A stretch of 64,000 nucleotides of DNA, taken from positions 1 to 64,000 of the forward strand of contig MKTD01000039.1 of the NCBI GenBank assembly GCA_001898165.1, written 5' to 3'. Below the pieces are notes generated by a model, which did no database searches, had not been told where the DNA came from, and saw only the letters and a program-made list of their open reading frames with translations. Each line of letters begins with the position of its first letter. Position 1 is the stretch's first letter. The translations under genes and the position numbers were made by a program. Source of the stretch: Bacteroidia bacterium 43-41 (GTDB lineage Bacteria; Bacteroidota; Bacteroidia; Bacteroidales; Dysgonomonadaceae). Positions 42,356-50,614 of the stretch are shown here, piece by piece.

Positions 42356-42925
42356 TTAAAAAAAAGAGAAGAAAAAAGAGAAGAGTGAGTTCTTAAGTTG
42401 TTGGCTTTCTTTCATCTTTTGCAGTGCCCTGTAGGCTGATTTCTTTACCGCATCGGGTTTCATCTCCAACAATGCTGCTATTTCGTCGAAAGATAAATTG
42501 AGGCGATAATGGAAATAGATTATTTTTCGTTGCTTCGGGGGCAAAATTCTCATGGATTGTTTGATGCTGTCTTTCAGCAGCAATTCGGTCTCTTTTTCAA
42601 TGATTTTTTCAACTACACTGTTTTCATTCTCCAGTAGGATATCATTATAATTGATATAATTTATTTTGGACTCTACATTATGGATATCAAATAGCCTGTT
42701 TTTCAGGCAGTGGAGCAGGTAGGACTCAATATTCCTGATATAGGTTAACTGCTTGCGCGAAATGAAAATTTTATAAAAAACATCCTGTATGGCATCTTTG
42801 CATACCTCTTCATCAAAACCAATTTTGAGTCCGTATGCAAAAAGTTCATTAAAATAACCGCAATAAAGCTTCGAGAAAGCAGCCTCGTCACCTTGCAGAA
42901 ATTCTTGCCAACTGTCCGCGCCCAT
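42356..42925 (-). CDS. ECF RNA polymerase sigma factor (FecI-like)
   Basis: The 189-residue protein has sigma region 2 (about 10-85: AFSKLYCGYFNELFAYGLKIGFDEEVCKDAIQDVFYKIF) and region 4 (about 120-175: SMRILPPKQRKIIYFHYRLNLSFDEIAALLEMKPDAVKKSAYRALQKM, a helix-turn-helix). It is the expected partner of the FecR gene that follows. Its start is only two bases after the folA stop, so it may be cotranscribed with thyA-folA, an unusual link for a dedicated uptake regulator. The tail is Phe-rich (SFFFSFF). Confidence 0.93.
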   Translation of the reverse strand: MGADSWQEFLQGDEAAFSKLYCGYFNELFAYGLKIGFDEEVCKDAIQDVFYKIFISRKQLTYIRNIESYLLHCLKNRLFDIHNVESKINYINYNDILLENENSVVEKIIEKETELLLKDSIKQSMRILPPKQRKIIYFHYRLNLSFDEIAALLEMKPDAVKKSAYRALQKMKESQQLKNSLFSFFFSFF

Positions 42926-42927
42926 TT

Positions 42928-43446
42928 TTACAGCTTCTCTTTTTTTATATAGGTCAGAAATGAATAATCATACTTATGGCTTACGTCCGCCTGGTATGCT
43001 TCGCGGTGAATTAATTTCCAGTCATCGGGGTTGATCTCCGGAAAAAAGGTGTCGGCATCACCAAACGTGTAATGGATGCGGGTGAGATAGAGCTTATCGG
43101 CGAGGTGGAGTGTTGAGCGGTAAAGTTGTCCGCCGCCAATGATAAAAGCGGTCTCCTCATCCTTGCAACAGGCCAGTGCTTCACCCACAGAACGGACCAC
43201 CACACAACCGGGATAGTTATTTGCAGCATCGGAAGTGATCACGATATTGGTGCGGTTGGGCAGCGCTCCTTTGGGCAGTGATTCATAGGTTTTTCTTCCC
43301 ATAATAACACTGTGCCCGGTGGTGAGCTCCTTAAAATGTTTCAGGTCGGCGGGAAGATGGCAGAGCAGTTTCCCGTTACGCCCGATGCTGTTCTGTTCGT
43401 CGAGCGCAACTACAATGGCTATTTGTGGAGTTTTGTGGTTGTTCAT
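42928..43446 (-). CDS. folA: Dihydrofolate reductase
   Basis: DHFR reduces dihydrofolate to tetrahydrofolate with NADPH, restoring the cofactor used by thymidylate synthase. The 172-residue product has [34 protein letters not shown] with the catalytic acid, [27 protein letters not shown] for NADPH binding, and [14 protein letters not shown]. The start overlaps the thyA stop by four bases (ATGA), and its stop is two bases from the ECF sigma gene. Confidence 0.96.
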   Translation of the reverse strand: MNNHKTPQIAIVVALDEQNSIGRNGKLLCHLPADLKHFKELTTGHSVIMGRKTYESLPKGALPNRTNIVITSDAANNYPGCVVVRSVGEALACCKDEETAFIIGGGQLYRSTLHLADKLYLTRIHYTFGDADTFFPEINPDDWKLIHREAYQADVSHKYDYSFLTYIKKEKL

Positions 43447-44237
43447 ACGCTGACAGCGCCTTTAATGTGTGGGTACGGATTGTAATCCGTCAGTTCAAAA
43501 TCTTCATACCGGAAGCTAAAAATATCCTTTATATCGGGATTGATTTTCATCCGGGGTAATGAACGTGGTTCTCGCGAAAGCTGCAAATTGATTTGTTCCA
43601 AGTGGTTCAGGTAGATATGTGCATCGCCCAATGTATGGATGAAATCGCCTTCTTCTAATCCCGTAACCTGTGCCATCATCTTCAGCAGCAGGGCATAGGA
43701 CGCGATATTGAAAGGTACTCCCAGAAAGATGTCGGCGCTGCGTTGATAGAGCTGCAGGCTCAATTTGCCGTCGGCTACATAAAACTGAAAAAAAGCGTGA
43801 CAGGGCGGGAGGTTCATGTTCGGCAGGTCGGCCACGTTCCATGAGCTGACGATGATACGGCGCGAATCGGGATTATTTTTTAGTGTATTTACCACTTGCG
43901 AAATCTGATCGATATGTCCGCCGTTATAATCGGGCCACGATCGCCACTGGTAGCCGTAGATATGTCCCAAGTCGCCCTTCTCGTCCGCCCATTCGTTCCA
44001 GATGCGTACACCGTTGTCATTCAGGTATTTCACATTGGTGTCCCCGTTCAGGAACCAGAGCAACTCATGTATAATCGATTTTAAATGGAGTTTTTTTGTA
44101 GTGAGCATGGGAAATCCGTCGCTCATCCTGTAGCGGCCCTGATGCCCGAATATGCTGATGGTGCCGGTGCCGGTGCGGTCATCCTTTTTAACGCCCTCAT
44201 TGAGTACGCGTTGAAGTAAATCTAAATATTGTTTCAT
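43443..44237 (-). CDS. thyA: Thymidylate synthase
   Basis: ThyA methylates dUMP to dTMP with methylenetetrahydrofolate. From the ATG at 44237 the product is 264 residues, the same length as the E. coli enzyme, and starts [26 protein letters not shown]. The catalytic Cys is in [37 protein letters not shown] and the C-terminal [11 protein letters not shown] are also standard. It heads the thyA-folA pair and is coupled to folA by a 4-base overlap. Confidence 0.97.
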   Translation of the reverse strand: MKQYLDLLQRVLNEGVKKDDRTGTGTISIFGHQGRYRMSDGFPMLTTKKLHLKSIIHELLWFLNGDTNVKYLNDNGVRIWNEWADEKGDLGHIYGYQWRSWPDYNGGHIDQISQVVNTLKNNPDSRRIIVSSWNVADLPNMNLPPCHAFFQFYVADGKLSLQLYQRSADIFLGVPFNIASYALLLKMMAQVTGLEEGDFIHTLGDAHIYLNHLEQINLQLSREPRSLPRMKINPDIKDIFSFRYEDFELTDYNPYPHIKGAVSV

Positions 44238-44379
44238 TTTTCTAAAAAAGAGTTTCATACAAAAATACAGGTTTATTTTGTTATCTCAAACCTATCATCC
44301 GAAAGATTGATTGATGAAAATTCAAAAAAACAGACAATATCAAAATTAATTGTTGATTTTTTCCACGTAAATCTGTTTT

Positions 44380-44402
44380 TATAAAACTAAATCAGTTTTA
44401 TA
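44380..44402. promoter_or_regulatory. Palindrome upstream of the DUF937 gene
   Basis: TATAAAACT (44380-44388) and AGTTTTATA (44394-44402) form a perfect 9-bp inverted repeat with a 5-base spacer. It ends 12 bases before TATCTTTA (44415-44422), a near match to the -7 element. A dimeric regulator site is possible. The AT-rich content makes chance palindromes more likely here. Confidence 0.4.
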
Positions 44403-44449
44403 ACGTCAAATAGGTATCTTTATGAAGATTATATTATAAAATTAACAAT

Positions 44450-45037
44450 ATGGATTTATCTGAATTATTAAACGGACCAATCGGACAAACGGTTATTAAC
44501 AATGTATCCCGTCAGTTGGGGATGGATGAAAGACAGGCTGCGGGCGCTATCAGCATAGCTCTTCCTGCTATTTTGGGTGGATTGCAAAGAAATGTCCAAT
44601 CTCAACAAGGTGCCCAAAACTTAAACAATGCCTTGAACGATGCAAGACACGATGGAAGTTTGTTGGAAAATATAGGTGGTCTTTTGAGTGGAAATGCTCA
44701 GGCAATCAGTCAGGATGGTGGGAAAATTCTGGAACATATTTTTGGTAGCAACCGGCCGGCTGTAGAGCAGGGGATCTCTCAAAAAACCGGAATCAACCTA
44801 CAAAAGACCGGTCCGCTACTGGCTCTTCTGGCACCTATCGTGATGGCCTATCTGGGAAAGGAAAAGCGTCAGGCCAATACCAATGCCGGAGGTCTTGGTG
44901 ACCTGTTGGGCGGTTTATTAGGCGGCGGACAATCGCAGAGGCAAAGTGGCGGCGGATTAATGGATATGGTTGGGGGCTTGCTGGATAAAAATCACGACGG
45001 TAATGTTCTCGATGATATTTTGGGAATGATTAAATAA
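44450..45037 (+). CDS. DUF937 protein
   Basis: The 195-residue protein belongs to DUF937, a widespread bacterial family of small helical proteins with no settled function. It begins MDLSELLNGPIGQTVINNVSRQLGMDERQAAGAISIALPAILGGLQ and ends with Gly-rich GLGDLLGGLLGGGQ and LMDMVGGLLDKNHDGNVLDDILGMIK. The DKNHDGNVLDD stretch resembles a calcium-binding dockerin or EF-hand loop, which is often seen at the end of this family. No signal peptide is visible. It appears to be a single-gene unit under the near-consensus -7 motif at 44415. Confidence 0.85.
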   Translation: MDLSELLNGPIGQTVINNVSRQLGMDERQAAGAISIALPAILGGLQRNVQSQQGAQNLNNALNDARHDGSLLENIGGLLSGNAQAISQDGGKILEHIFGSNRPAVEQGISQKTGINLQKTGPLLALLAPIVMAYLGKEKRQANTNAGGLGDLLGGLLGGGQSQRQSGGGLMDMVGGLLDKNHDGNVLDDILGMIK

Positions 45038-45072
45038 TGAAAGTGTAATTTCTTCTGTTTTTTGCAAAAAGT

Positions 45073-45103
45073 CTTGAATAAGAATTTTTTTTGTATATCT
45101 TTG
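45073..45103 (+). promoter_or_regulatory. Promoter of the 45204 lipoprotein gene
   Basis: CTTG (45073-45076), a 19-base spacer and TATCTTTG (45096-45103) fit the Bacteroidota consensus, with one mismatch in the -33 box. Confidence 0.55.
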
Positions 45104-45203
45104 AAATATGTAAACAATTGCTTTAAAAAACCGTTTTAAGAGTTAAACGAATGCAATTTTTTTCAGTCAATGAATCAAGAAAAAACTTTTAATGCTTACG
45201 CTT

Positions 45204-45719
45204 ATGAAAAGAAAATTATTTACCTCCCTCTCTGTTGGAGTCTTTTTGTCGGGAATGCTCCTTATGGGTACTTCGTGTAGCAATGACGACTATTTAAAAG
45301 ATTATGAAATCCAAAAGATGATTGATGAGTCGCTCAACGGTCAGTGGAAAATAATCAATATTACCGTAAAGAAAGGAGATTGGCAGTGGGACGATAAGGT
45401 ACGGCAATACCAGGCTATCTATGATTTGCCCCAATTAACCAAATCTATTTATGAAGAAGGAGCCGTCTTAGGCTATCTGTTTTTAGGGCAGCAAGGAGAC
45501 GACGAAGTTCAAAAGCCCCTTCCTTTTGTAAATACCTATTCTGCCGAAATTGATGAAGCAGGTAATCCGATAGCGACGTTTACAGAAACCATCAGCTATG
45601 ACGTTCAATATAAAGATAACGGTAAAAGTACTGTCGCATTTATCATAAAAGACTCGCAATTGGCGAAAGACCTGGATGCACCGCAAAACTACAATTTTAG
45701 AATTGTATTGATCTGGTAA
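45204..45719 (+). CDS. Small conserved lipoprotein
   Basis: The 171-residue product has a lipoprotein signal with Cys25 (LMGTSC-SNDDYLKD), and the Asp-rich residues after the Cys fit surface export in Bacteroidota. The rest is beta-rich, with NGQWKIINITVKKGDWQWDD and a C-terminal NYNFRIVLIW. It resembles lipoproteins found singly in many Bacteroidales, without known function. The ATG at 45204 is preferred over one at 45192 because the signal peptide starts there. A long leader of about 90 bases separates promoter and start. Confidence 0.75.
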   Translation: MKRKLFTSLSVGVFLSGMLLMGTSCSNDDYLKDYEIQKMIDESLNGQWKIINITVKKGDWQWDDKVRQYQAIYDLPQLTKSIYEEGAVLGYLFLGQQGDDEVQKPLPFVNTYSAEIDEAGNPIATFTETISYDVQYKDNGKSTVAFIIKDSQLAKDLDAPQNYNFRIVLIW

Positions 45720-45741
45720 CTGACACAAAGAACCAATAAAG

Positions 45742-45780
45742 AGGCCGTTAGAGTAATCTTTACCGGCCTTTGTCTTTTTT
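45742..45780. terminator. Terminator between convergent units
   Basis: AGGCCG (45742-45747) pairs with CGGCCT (45764-45769), and rightward the stem is followed by TTGTCTTTTTT. It closes the lipoprotein gene and abuts the end of the leftward truncated RhuM copy, so it may serve both directions. Confidence 0.65.
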
Positions 45781-45961
45781 AACTTTCTCCTTCATTTCGA
45801 ACTAACAAGAAATTCTTGTGAGTTACTTCTTTTTGCAAATCGCCTTTGCTTAAAATACCGTTAATGTGCAAGCTGATATTCTGCTGAGTAGTGTCAAACA
45901 ACAAGGCAATTTGTTGTTGCGAAAGCCAAACATCCTGACCGTCAAAACGTACATTTTCCAT
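45779..45961 (-). pseudogene. Truncated RhuM N-terminus
   Basis: The 60-residue frame reads MENVRFDGQDVWLSQQQIALLFDTTQQNISLHINGIL and ends with KNFLLVRNEGES. It corresponds to the first DNA-binding-like segment of RhuM proteins and parallels the N-terminus of the full-length gene just upstream (TVWLSQAQIATLFAVDRTVVTKHLGNIF). A normal RhuM would continue for some 250 residues. The frame stops at the terminator hairpin, and its start is only three bases after the full gene's stop. It looks like a decayed tandem copy, although a retained small DNA-binding protein is possible. Confidence 0.7.
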
Positions 45962-45964
45962 CCA

Positions 45965-46969
45965 TTACTCATCCTCCTTTCCTTTCTTCTTCGCTTTCTT
46001 TTGCAACGCTTTAATCGTATCCAAATAAGCCTGCTCCACGGACGAAATTGTTTTCACCTGATACTTCCTGTATTCCGCTTTGGCTTTATCCATCGCTTGC
46101 TGGTGGCTAATTTGTCCGGCATCCGTTAAAAGTTTTTCGCCGGTTGAAGAGAGGATATTATCCAACTGTGTAACATAGTCCGACATATACATCGCATTTC
46201 GACGCATAGCTTGAATTTCAGCGAAATCAAAATATCCGGAAACAAGATTGTTCAATATTTTAAGCTCATCGGCAGTGAGGTAGTTTTTGGCGACCGTTAT
46301 ATCTTTTCCCGTGGGCAATTCGCCGGAAAATGTAGTTAAGCCCATAAACGGTTTGTCGGAATCAGCTCGCTTGTAAATAATCTCGGCAGCCGTATGTCCG
46401 TGTGCTGCAAAGTGAAGTTTGTTCTGTACAATTTTGAAAAATTGGATAGATATATCGGATTTCGGGTCATAATCTACACTCGTTGCGTAAAGGTCGAGCA
46501 CCTGACGATAAAGTACTTTCTCAGAAGAACGAATATCGCGGATACGGTCGAGCAGCTCTTTCCAATACCTTCCACCACCTAATTGCTTCAGGCGTTCATC
46601 GTCCATCGTAAATCCTTTTATAATATACTCTTTCAGGCGTTCTGTGGCCCAGCGGCGAAAGTGAGTAGCGACAGCCGATTTAATGCGGTAACCGACTGAA
46701 ATAATGGCATCTAAATTATAAAACTGCGTTTGATACGTTTTTCCGTCTTCGGCAGTATGTGCAAATTTTGCACATACTGAATCTTTATCTAATTCTCCTT
46801 CTTTAAATATATTACCCAAATGTTTGGTTACAACAGTTCTATCAACTGCAAACAATGTTGCTATTTGCGCTTGAGACAGCCATACAGTCTCGTGTTCCAT
46901 CTTCACCTCAATGCGGGTATTCCCGTCTTCGGTTTGATAGATAACAATATTCCCTTGATTATCACTCAT
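45965..46969 (-). CDS. RhuM family protein
   Basis: RhuM proteins, first named from a Salmonella pathogenicity island, are found in accessory regions and near restriction or toxin genes; their activity is not settled. The 334-residue product has an N-terminal helix-turn-helix-like segment (WLSQAQIATLFAVDRTVVTKHLGNIFKEGEL). The conserved TQFYNLDAIISVGYRIKSAVATHFRRWATERLKEYIIKGF and FKIVQNKLHFAAHGHTAAEIIYKRAD follow, and the tail is a Lys-rich coiled coil. It overlaps the small upstream gene by 8 bases, so it is coupled to it. Confidence 0.9.
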   Translation of the reverse strand: MSDNQGNIVIYQTEDGNTRIEVKMEHETVWLSQAQIATLFAVDRTVVTKHLGNIFKEGELDKDSVCAKFAHTAEDGKTYQTQFYNLDAIISVGYRIKSAVATHFRRWATERLKEYIIKGFTMDDERLKQLGGGRYWKELLDRIRDIRSSEKVLYRQVLDLYATSVDYDPKSDISIQFFKIVQNKLHFAAHGHTAAEIIYKRADSDKPFMGLTTFSGELPTGKDITVAKNYLTADELKILNNLVSGYFDFAEIQAMRRNAMYMSDYVTQLDNILSSTGEKLLTDAGQISHQQAMDKAKAEYRKYQVKTISSVEQAYLDTIKALQKKAKKKGKEDE

Positions 46970-47105
46970 GGTTTCCTCCAGTTTTTAGCATTCCTTCCAA
47001 CTCTTTACGAGCATTGACGATATCCAAGTCGAGCTTTTTCAATCGTTCAAGTATCACACTTTCAAATCGCGCAAGTATTTCCTCCATCCAACTGAATTGA
47101 GGCAT
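46962..47105 (-). CDS. 47-residue small protein upstream of RhuM
   Basis: An ATG at 47105 opens a 47-codon frame: MPQFSWMEEILARFESVILE, then a charged amphipathic helix, ending KTGGNHE. Its last codons overlap the RhuM start (ATG at 46969, stop at 46962-46964), an arrangement used for translational coupling. GGAGGAAA within its last codons would serve as the RhuM ribosome site. The heptad-like Leu/Ile pattern suggests a coiled coil. It has a -7 motif 36 bases upstream. It might be an antitoxin-like partner of RhuM or the relic of a longer gene; no family is recognised. Confidence 0.5.
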   Translation of the reverse strand: MPQFSWMEEILARFESVILERLKKLDLDIVNARKELEGMLKTGGNHE

Positions 47106-47140
47106 TCCTTTGAAGCGATTTAGCCTATATGTTTTAAACG

Positions 47141-47148
47141 CAAATATA
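47141..47148 (-). promoter_or_regulatory. -7 element of the RhuM operon
   Basis: The minus strand reads TATATTTG here, 35 bases before the ATG of the 47-residue gene. No clear TTTG is found 19-21 bases further upstream. Confidence 0.45.
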
Positions 47149-47197
47149 TTGATTTTTATCGAAAGCTTCTATGTTTAAAACCAGTAACTTTTCAACA

Positions 47198-48484
47198 CTA
47201 TATAAACAGCGGCAATGCGTCCGCTACGATAAAGGAACTACCGCCGATGAAAATGAGATCGTTTTTATCGGCGTTTTCTTTTGCGGCCGTAACGGCTGAG
47301 GAAACGGAGTCGTAGGTGGCGCCGTGCAGACCGAATCCGGCTGCTTGCTGCGCCAGCATTTTTTCATTCAACGCGCGTTCTACCGATGCTTTGGTGAAAT
47401 AATAGAGGGCATCTTCAGGCAATAAAGCAAGTACGGACTTCACGTCTTTATCGTTTACCATACCGAATACAATATGGAGCTGGTCAAATTTTTCTGAACG
47501 TAATTGTTCCGCTATATACCTTAATCCATGGGCGTTATGCGCGATGTCGCAAATGATCTTCGGAGAAGATTGCAACTGTTGCCATCGCCCCATTAATCCG
47601 GTGATCGTGATTACGTTGGCAAACCCTTTGTACACAGCTTCCCGGGGAATATCGTATCCCGTTTCGAGGAGGACTTCCACCGCCGTCAAGACCGTACGGG
47701 CATTCTTGTCCTGTGCCGGCCCCTTTAATTCCCCCATCAAATCCGGATATCCGTCGGCTTGAAACAGCCATCCGGATTCTCCTCTCGCTGCAACAAAATT
47801 GTTCATATAGATTTCGGAGAAGACAATGGGAGCATTCACGGATTGTGCTTTGTCAGTAAAAACCCGAGCTACTTCCGTATGGCCCATTTCACCAATCACC
47901 ACAGGCGTATGTGCTTTTATTATTCCCGCCTTTTCGGCGGCTATCTTTGGCAACGTATCTCCCAGATACTGCATGTGATCAAACCCGATATTGGTAATGA
48001 TACACAAATCGGGTGAAATAATGTTGGTACTGTCGAGCCTTCCGCCCAAACCCACTTCAATGACAGCCACATCCACTTCCTGCTCTGCAAAATAAAGGAA
48101 AGCCATTTCCATCGTCAGCTCGAAAAAAGAGGGCATGATCGGCTCAAACTGTTCACGGTATTTTTTTACGAAGTCAACCACATATTTTTTCGGGACTACC
48201 TCTCCATTCACCCTGATCCGTTCACGAAAATCCACTAAGTGTGGCGAAGTGTATAACCCGACTTTGTACCCCGATTGTTGCAGGATGGCTGCCAGCAGGT
48301 GCGACGTAGAGCCTTTGCCGTTGGTTCCGCCCACGTGGATGGTTTTGTATTGGCGGTGCGGATGATTGAAGATGGCGTCGAGCCGGAGGCTGTTGTCCAA
48401 TCCGGGTTTATAGGCGAGATGCCCGATACGCTGGTACTCGGGCATTTGGGTGTAGAGGTATTTTAATGTTTCGGGATAGTCCAT
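47198..48484 (-). CDS. folC: Bifunctional folylpolyglutamate/dihydrofolate synthase
   Basis: FolC attaches glutamate to dihydropteroate and extends folate polyglutamate tails, using ATP. The 428-residue product is a Mur-ligase-type enzyme with the P-loop VGGTNGKGSTSHLLAAIL (about 50-67), GLYTSPHLVDFRERIRVNGE, the EVGLGGRLDSTN loop and IITNIGFDHMQYLGDT. ICDIAHNAHGLRYIAEQL comes in the C-terminal domain. It lies 63 bases downstream of the DPP III gene with a hairpin between them. It is 3 kb away from thyA-folA and not in their operon. Confidence 0.95.
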   Translation of the reverse strand: MDYPETLKYLYTQMPEYQRIGHLAYKPGLDNSLRLDAIFNHPHRQYKTIHVGGTNGKGSTSHLLAAILQQSGYKVGLYTSPHLVDFRERIRVNGEVVPKKYVVDFVKKYREQFEPIMPSFFELTMEMAFLYFAEQEVDVAVIEVGLGGRLDSTNIISPDLCIITNIGFDHMQYLGDTLPKIAAEKAGIIKAHTPVVIGEMGHTEVARVFTDKAQSVNAPIVFSEIYMNNFVAARGESGWLFQADGYPDLMGELKGPAQDKNARTVLTAVEVLLETGYDIPREAVYKGFANVITITGLMGRWQQLQSSPKIICDIAHNAHGLRYIAEQLRSEKFDQLHIVFGMVNDKDVKSVLALLPEDALYYFTKASVERALNEKMLAQQAAGFGLHGATYDSVSSAVTAAKENADKNDLIFIGGSSFIVADALPLFI

Positions 48485-48496
48485 ATTATTATAATG

Positions 48497-48525
48497 TAGG
48501 CGTTCCGGTTCAACCGAAACGCCTA
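48497..48525. other. Hairpin between DPP III and folC
   Basis: TAGGCGTT (48497-48504) pairs perfectly with AACGCCTA (48518-48525), and the inner CGGTT/AACCG extends the stem after one mismatch. A T-rich tract follows only in the rightward direction, where no gene ends. In the leftward direction it could act as an attenuator or RNA-stability element between the two genes. Confidence 0.4.
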
Positions 48526-48547
48526 TTTCAATTATTTGTTTTTTCGA

Positions 48548-50614
48548 TCAATTCTTCAACGGCAGCACCGAATACTGTTTTGAGTAACGCAGTTGCTGAT
48601 CAACGTAGTTCTCGTCATAAGAGATCGTTACATCGGTAACTTTGCCGTTTTCATCGGTAACCAGCTTGTAAACCGGGTTCACGAAACCTTTGTACGGAGC
48701 CAGATCCAACTTGGCGTAGCGATCCAGAATCTCTTTGTGCAATGCCTGATTTACCTTCACGGCGTAGGTTTCCACGAGTTTTTTGCCGGCTTCGAAATCG
48801 CCTTCCGACTTGATGCGTTGCACTTCCGAAAGCAACTTGCCAAACAAATCGCGCAGTTTCGCATAATCATTTACCACAATATACGTTTTACCATTTTGTT
48901 GTTTCATTTCAACAACGTTTTCGGCTTTTCCGTTTTCGATAACCCAGTTCGAGATAAGGGCACGGTTGCGCATATGTGCCTGTTCAATGTCTTTTCCGGG
49001 TTGAATGCGCGTCAGTTGCGTCATAGCGCCGTTCATAATGTATTTGTAATACTCTGCTTTGTATGCATCTGCATTGGGAAGGAGCCCCAGTTCCACCAAT
49101 TTTGCATCGCCCAAATAGTAGAGTGCGAACAGGTCGGCACGAGCTTCTTCGAGCGGTGAGCCGTAGGCTTTCAGGGCATCGCCGTCCACGCCGGGAAGTA
49201 GTTTACCCGAACCGTGTCCAAGGCATTCGTGCAGGTCGGTGTGCAGGTTGTCGGTCAGCGAGCCGTATTTTTTGGACTGTTCGCGTTCGGCATCGCTCCA
49301 CATGAACTCTTCGTTGAAACCGCTTCCCTGAGCCGCATTATCGTAAGCCGACGTAATGTTATCAATAGTAACTGATTTCGATCCATAGTCGCGGCGAATC
49401 CAGTTGGCATTGGGGAGGTTTATTCCGATGGGAGTTGCCGGATAGCAGTCGCCACCCAGGATAGCTGCGGTGATCACTTTTGCCGATACGCCCTTTACTT
49501 CTTCTTTTTTGAATTTATCGTCAATGGGTGAGTGAGTCTCAAACCATTGCGCGTTATCGCTGATAAGTTGCGTGCGTTTGGATGCTTCTTCGCTTTTGAA
49601 GTTCACCATCGATTCCCACGTTGCTTTCATTCCCAGCGGATCGGTGTAGGTTTCGATAAAGCCATTAACGAAATCCACGCGCGAAGCAGTATCGGTTACC
49701 CATTTTACCGAGTAATCGTCAAATGTTTTCAGGTCGCCCGATTTGTAATACGAGATCAACGTGTTGATGACCTCTTTTTGCTGCTCGTTTTCAGCAACGC
49801 CGGCAGCTTTTTCCAACCATCCTATAATGCGTCCGATGGCCTTGTCGTACATTCCACCCAACTTCCAGACTTGTTCGGAAAGCGCGCCGTCTTTTTTCAC
49901 AACCTTACTGTTTAATCCGTAGGACACCGGCGTGTTGTTGTTCGGGTCTTTCATCGCGTTGTAGAAATCTTCTACTTCTTTTTGTGTAACCCCTTCGTAG
50001 AAATTCACAGCCGATGTGGCCACTATATCTGCTCCTGCAGCCTGATTCATCCTTTTAGGCATCACTTTGGCGTCGAACATAACCGGAAGAATTTCCTTCA
50101 ATGTCAAGTCGGCAGCCATTCCGTCGCGGAAAGGCATACGGCCGGGGTCAACCCCCTTCACGATCGACACAAAATAATCCTGTGAGAACTTCGGCATGAT
50201 TTTGTCTTCGGAATAGTGGTGGTGAATGCCGCTTGCCATCCAAATCTGTTTGAGGTAGATCTCGAAATTTTTCCACTCTTCCGACGATTTGTCGCCCATA
50301 TAATTTTCATAAACACCTTCGCAAACACGGCGGATGGTCAGGTTATACCGGTTGTGCTGGTCGAATAGGATATCGCGCCCTTCCAATGCGGCTTGAGACA
50401 GATAATAAATCAATTCTTTTTGCGCTAATGGCAAAGCCTTAAATCCGGGAACGTAGTAACGAAGTATTTCCACATCGGCAAACCGGTCAACTTTATATTG
50501 GAAAGTGGAATCGGGCATGTCCGGTTCAGTGGATACCTGCGAGGTTTCTGGTTTGTTGCCCGTGCAGGCAGCCAACAGAAAAAAGGTTGATAGCATAAAA
50601 AAAACTTTTTTCAT
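48548..50614 (-). CDS. Dipeptidyl-peptidase III (M49) lipoprotein
   Basis: DPP III removes dipeptides from the N-terminus of oligopeptides with a zinc ion. The 688-residue product has the M49 signature HECLGH (in LHECLGHGSGKLLPGV) and the second zinc/acid motif EEARAD about fifty residues later. A lipoprotein signal with Cys17 (FFLLAAC-TGNKPE) places it in the periplasm or on the cell surface, whereas eukaryotic DPP III is cytosolic. The usual HExxxH spacing of the family is kept (H-E-C-L-G-H). It fits a proteolytic or peptide-scavenging lifestyle. Confidence 0.93.
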   Translation of the reverse strand: MKKVFFMLSTFFLLAACTGNKPETSQVSTEPDMPDSTFQYKVDRFADVEILRYYVPGFKALPLAQKELIYYLSQAALEGRDILFDQHNRYNLTIRRVCEGVYENYMGDKSSEEWKNFEIYLKQIWMASGIHHHYSEDKIMPKFSQDYFVSIVKGVDPGRMPFRDGMAADLTLKEILPVMFDAKVMPKRMNQAAGADIVATSAVNFYEGVTQKEVEDFYNAMKDPNNNTPVSYGLNSKVVKKDGALSEQVWKLGGMYDKAIGRIIGWLEKAAGVAENEQQKEVINTLISYYKSGDLKTFDDYSVKWVTDTASRVDFVNGFIETYTDPLGMKATWESMVNFKSEEASKRTQLISDNAQWFETHSPIDDKFKKEEVKGVSAKVITAAILGGDCYPATPIGINLPNANWIRRDYGSKSVTIDNITSAYDNAAQGSGFNEEFMWSDAEREQSKKYGSLTDNLHTDLHECLGHGSGKLLPGVDGDALKAYGSPLEEARADLFALYYLGDAKLVELGLLPNADAYKAEYYKYIMNGAMTQLTRIQPGKDIEQAHMRNRALISNWVIENGKAENVVEMKQQNGKTYIVVNDYAKLRDLFGKLLSEVQRIKSEGDFEAGKKLVETYAVKVNQALHKEILDRYAKLDLAPYKGFVNPVYKLVTDENGKVTDVTISYDENYVDQQLRYSKQYSVLPLKN

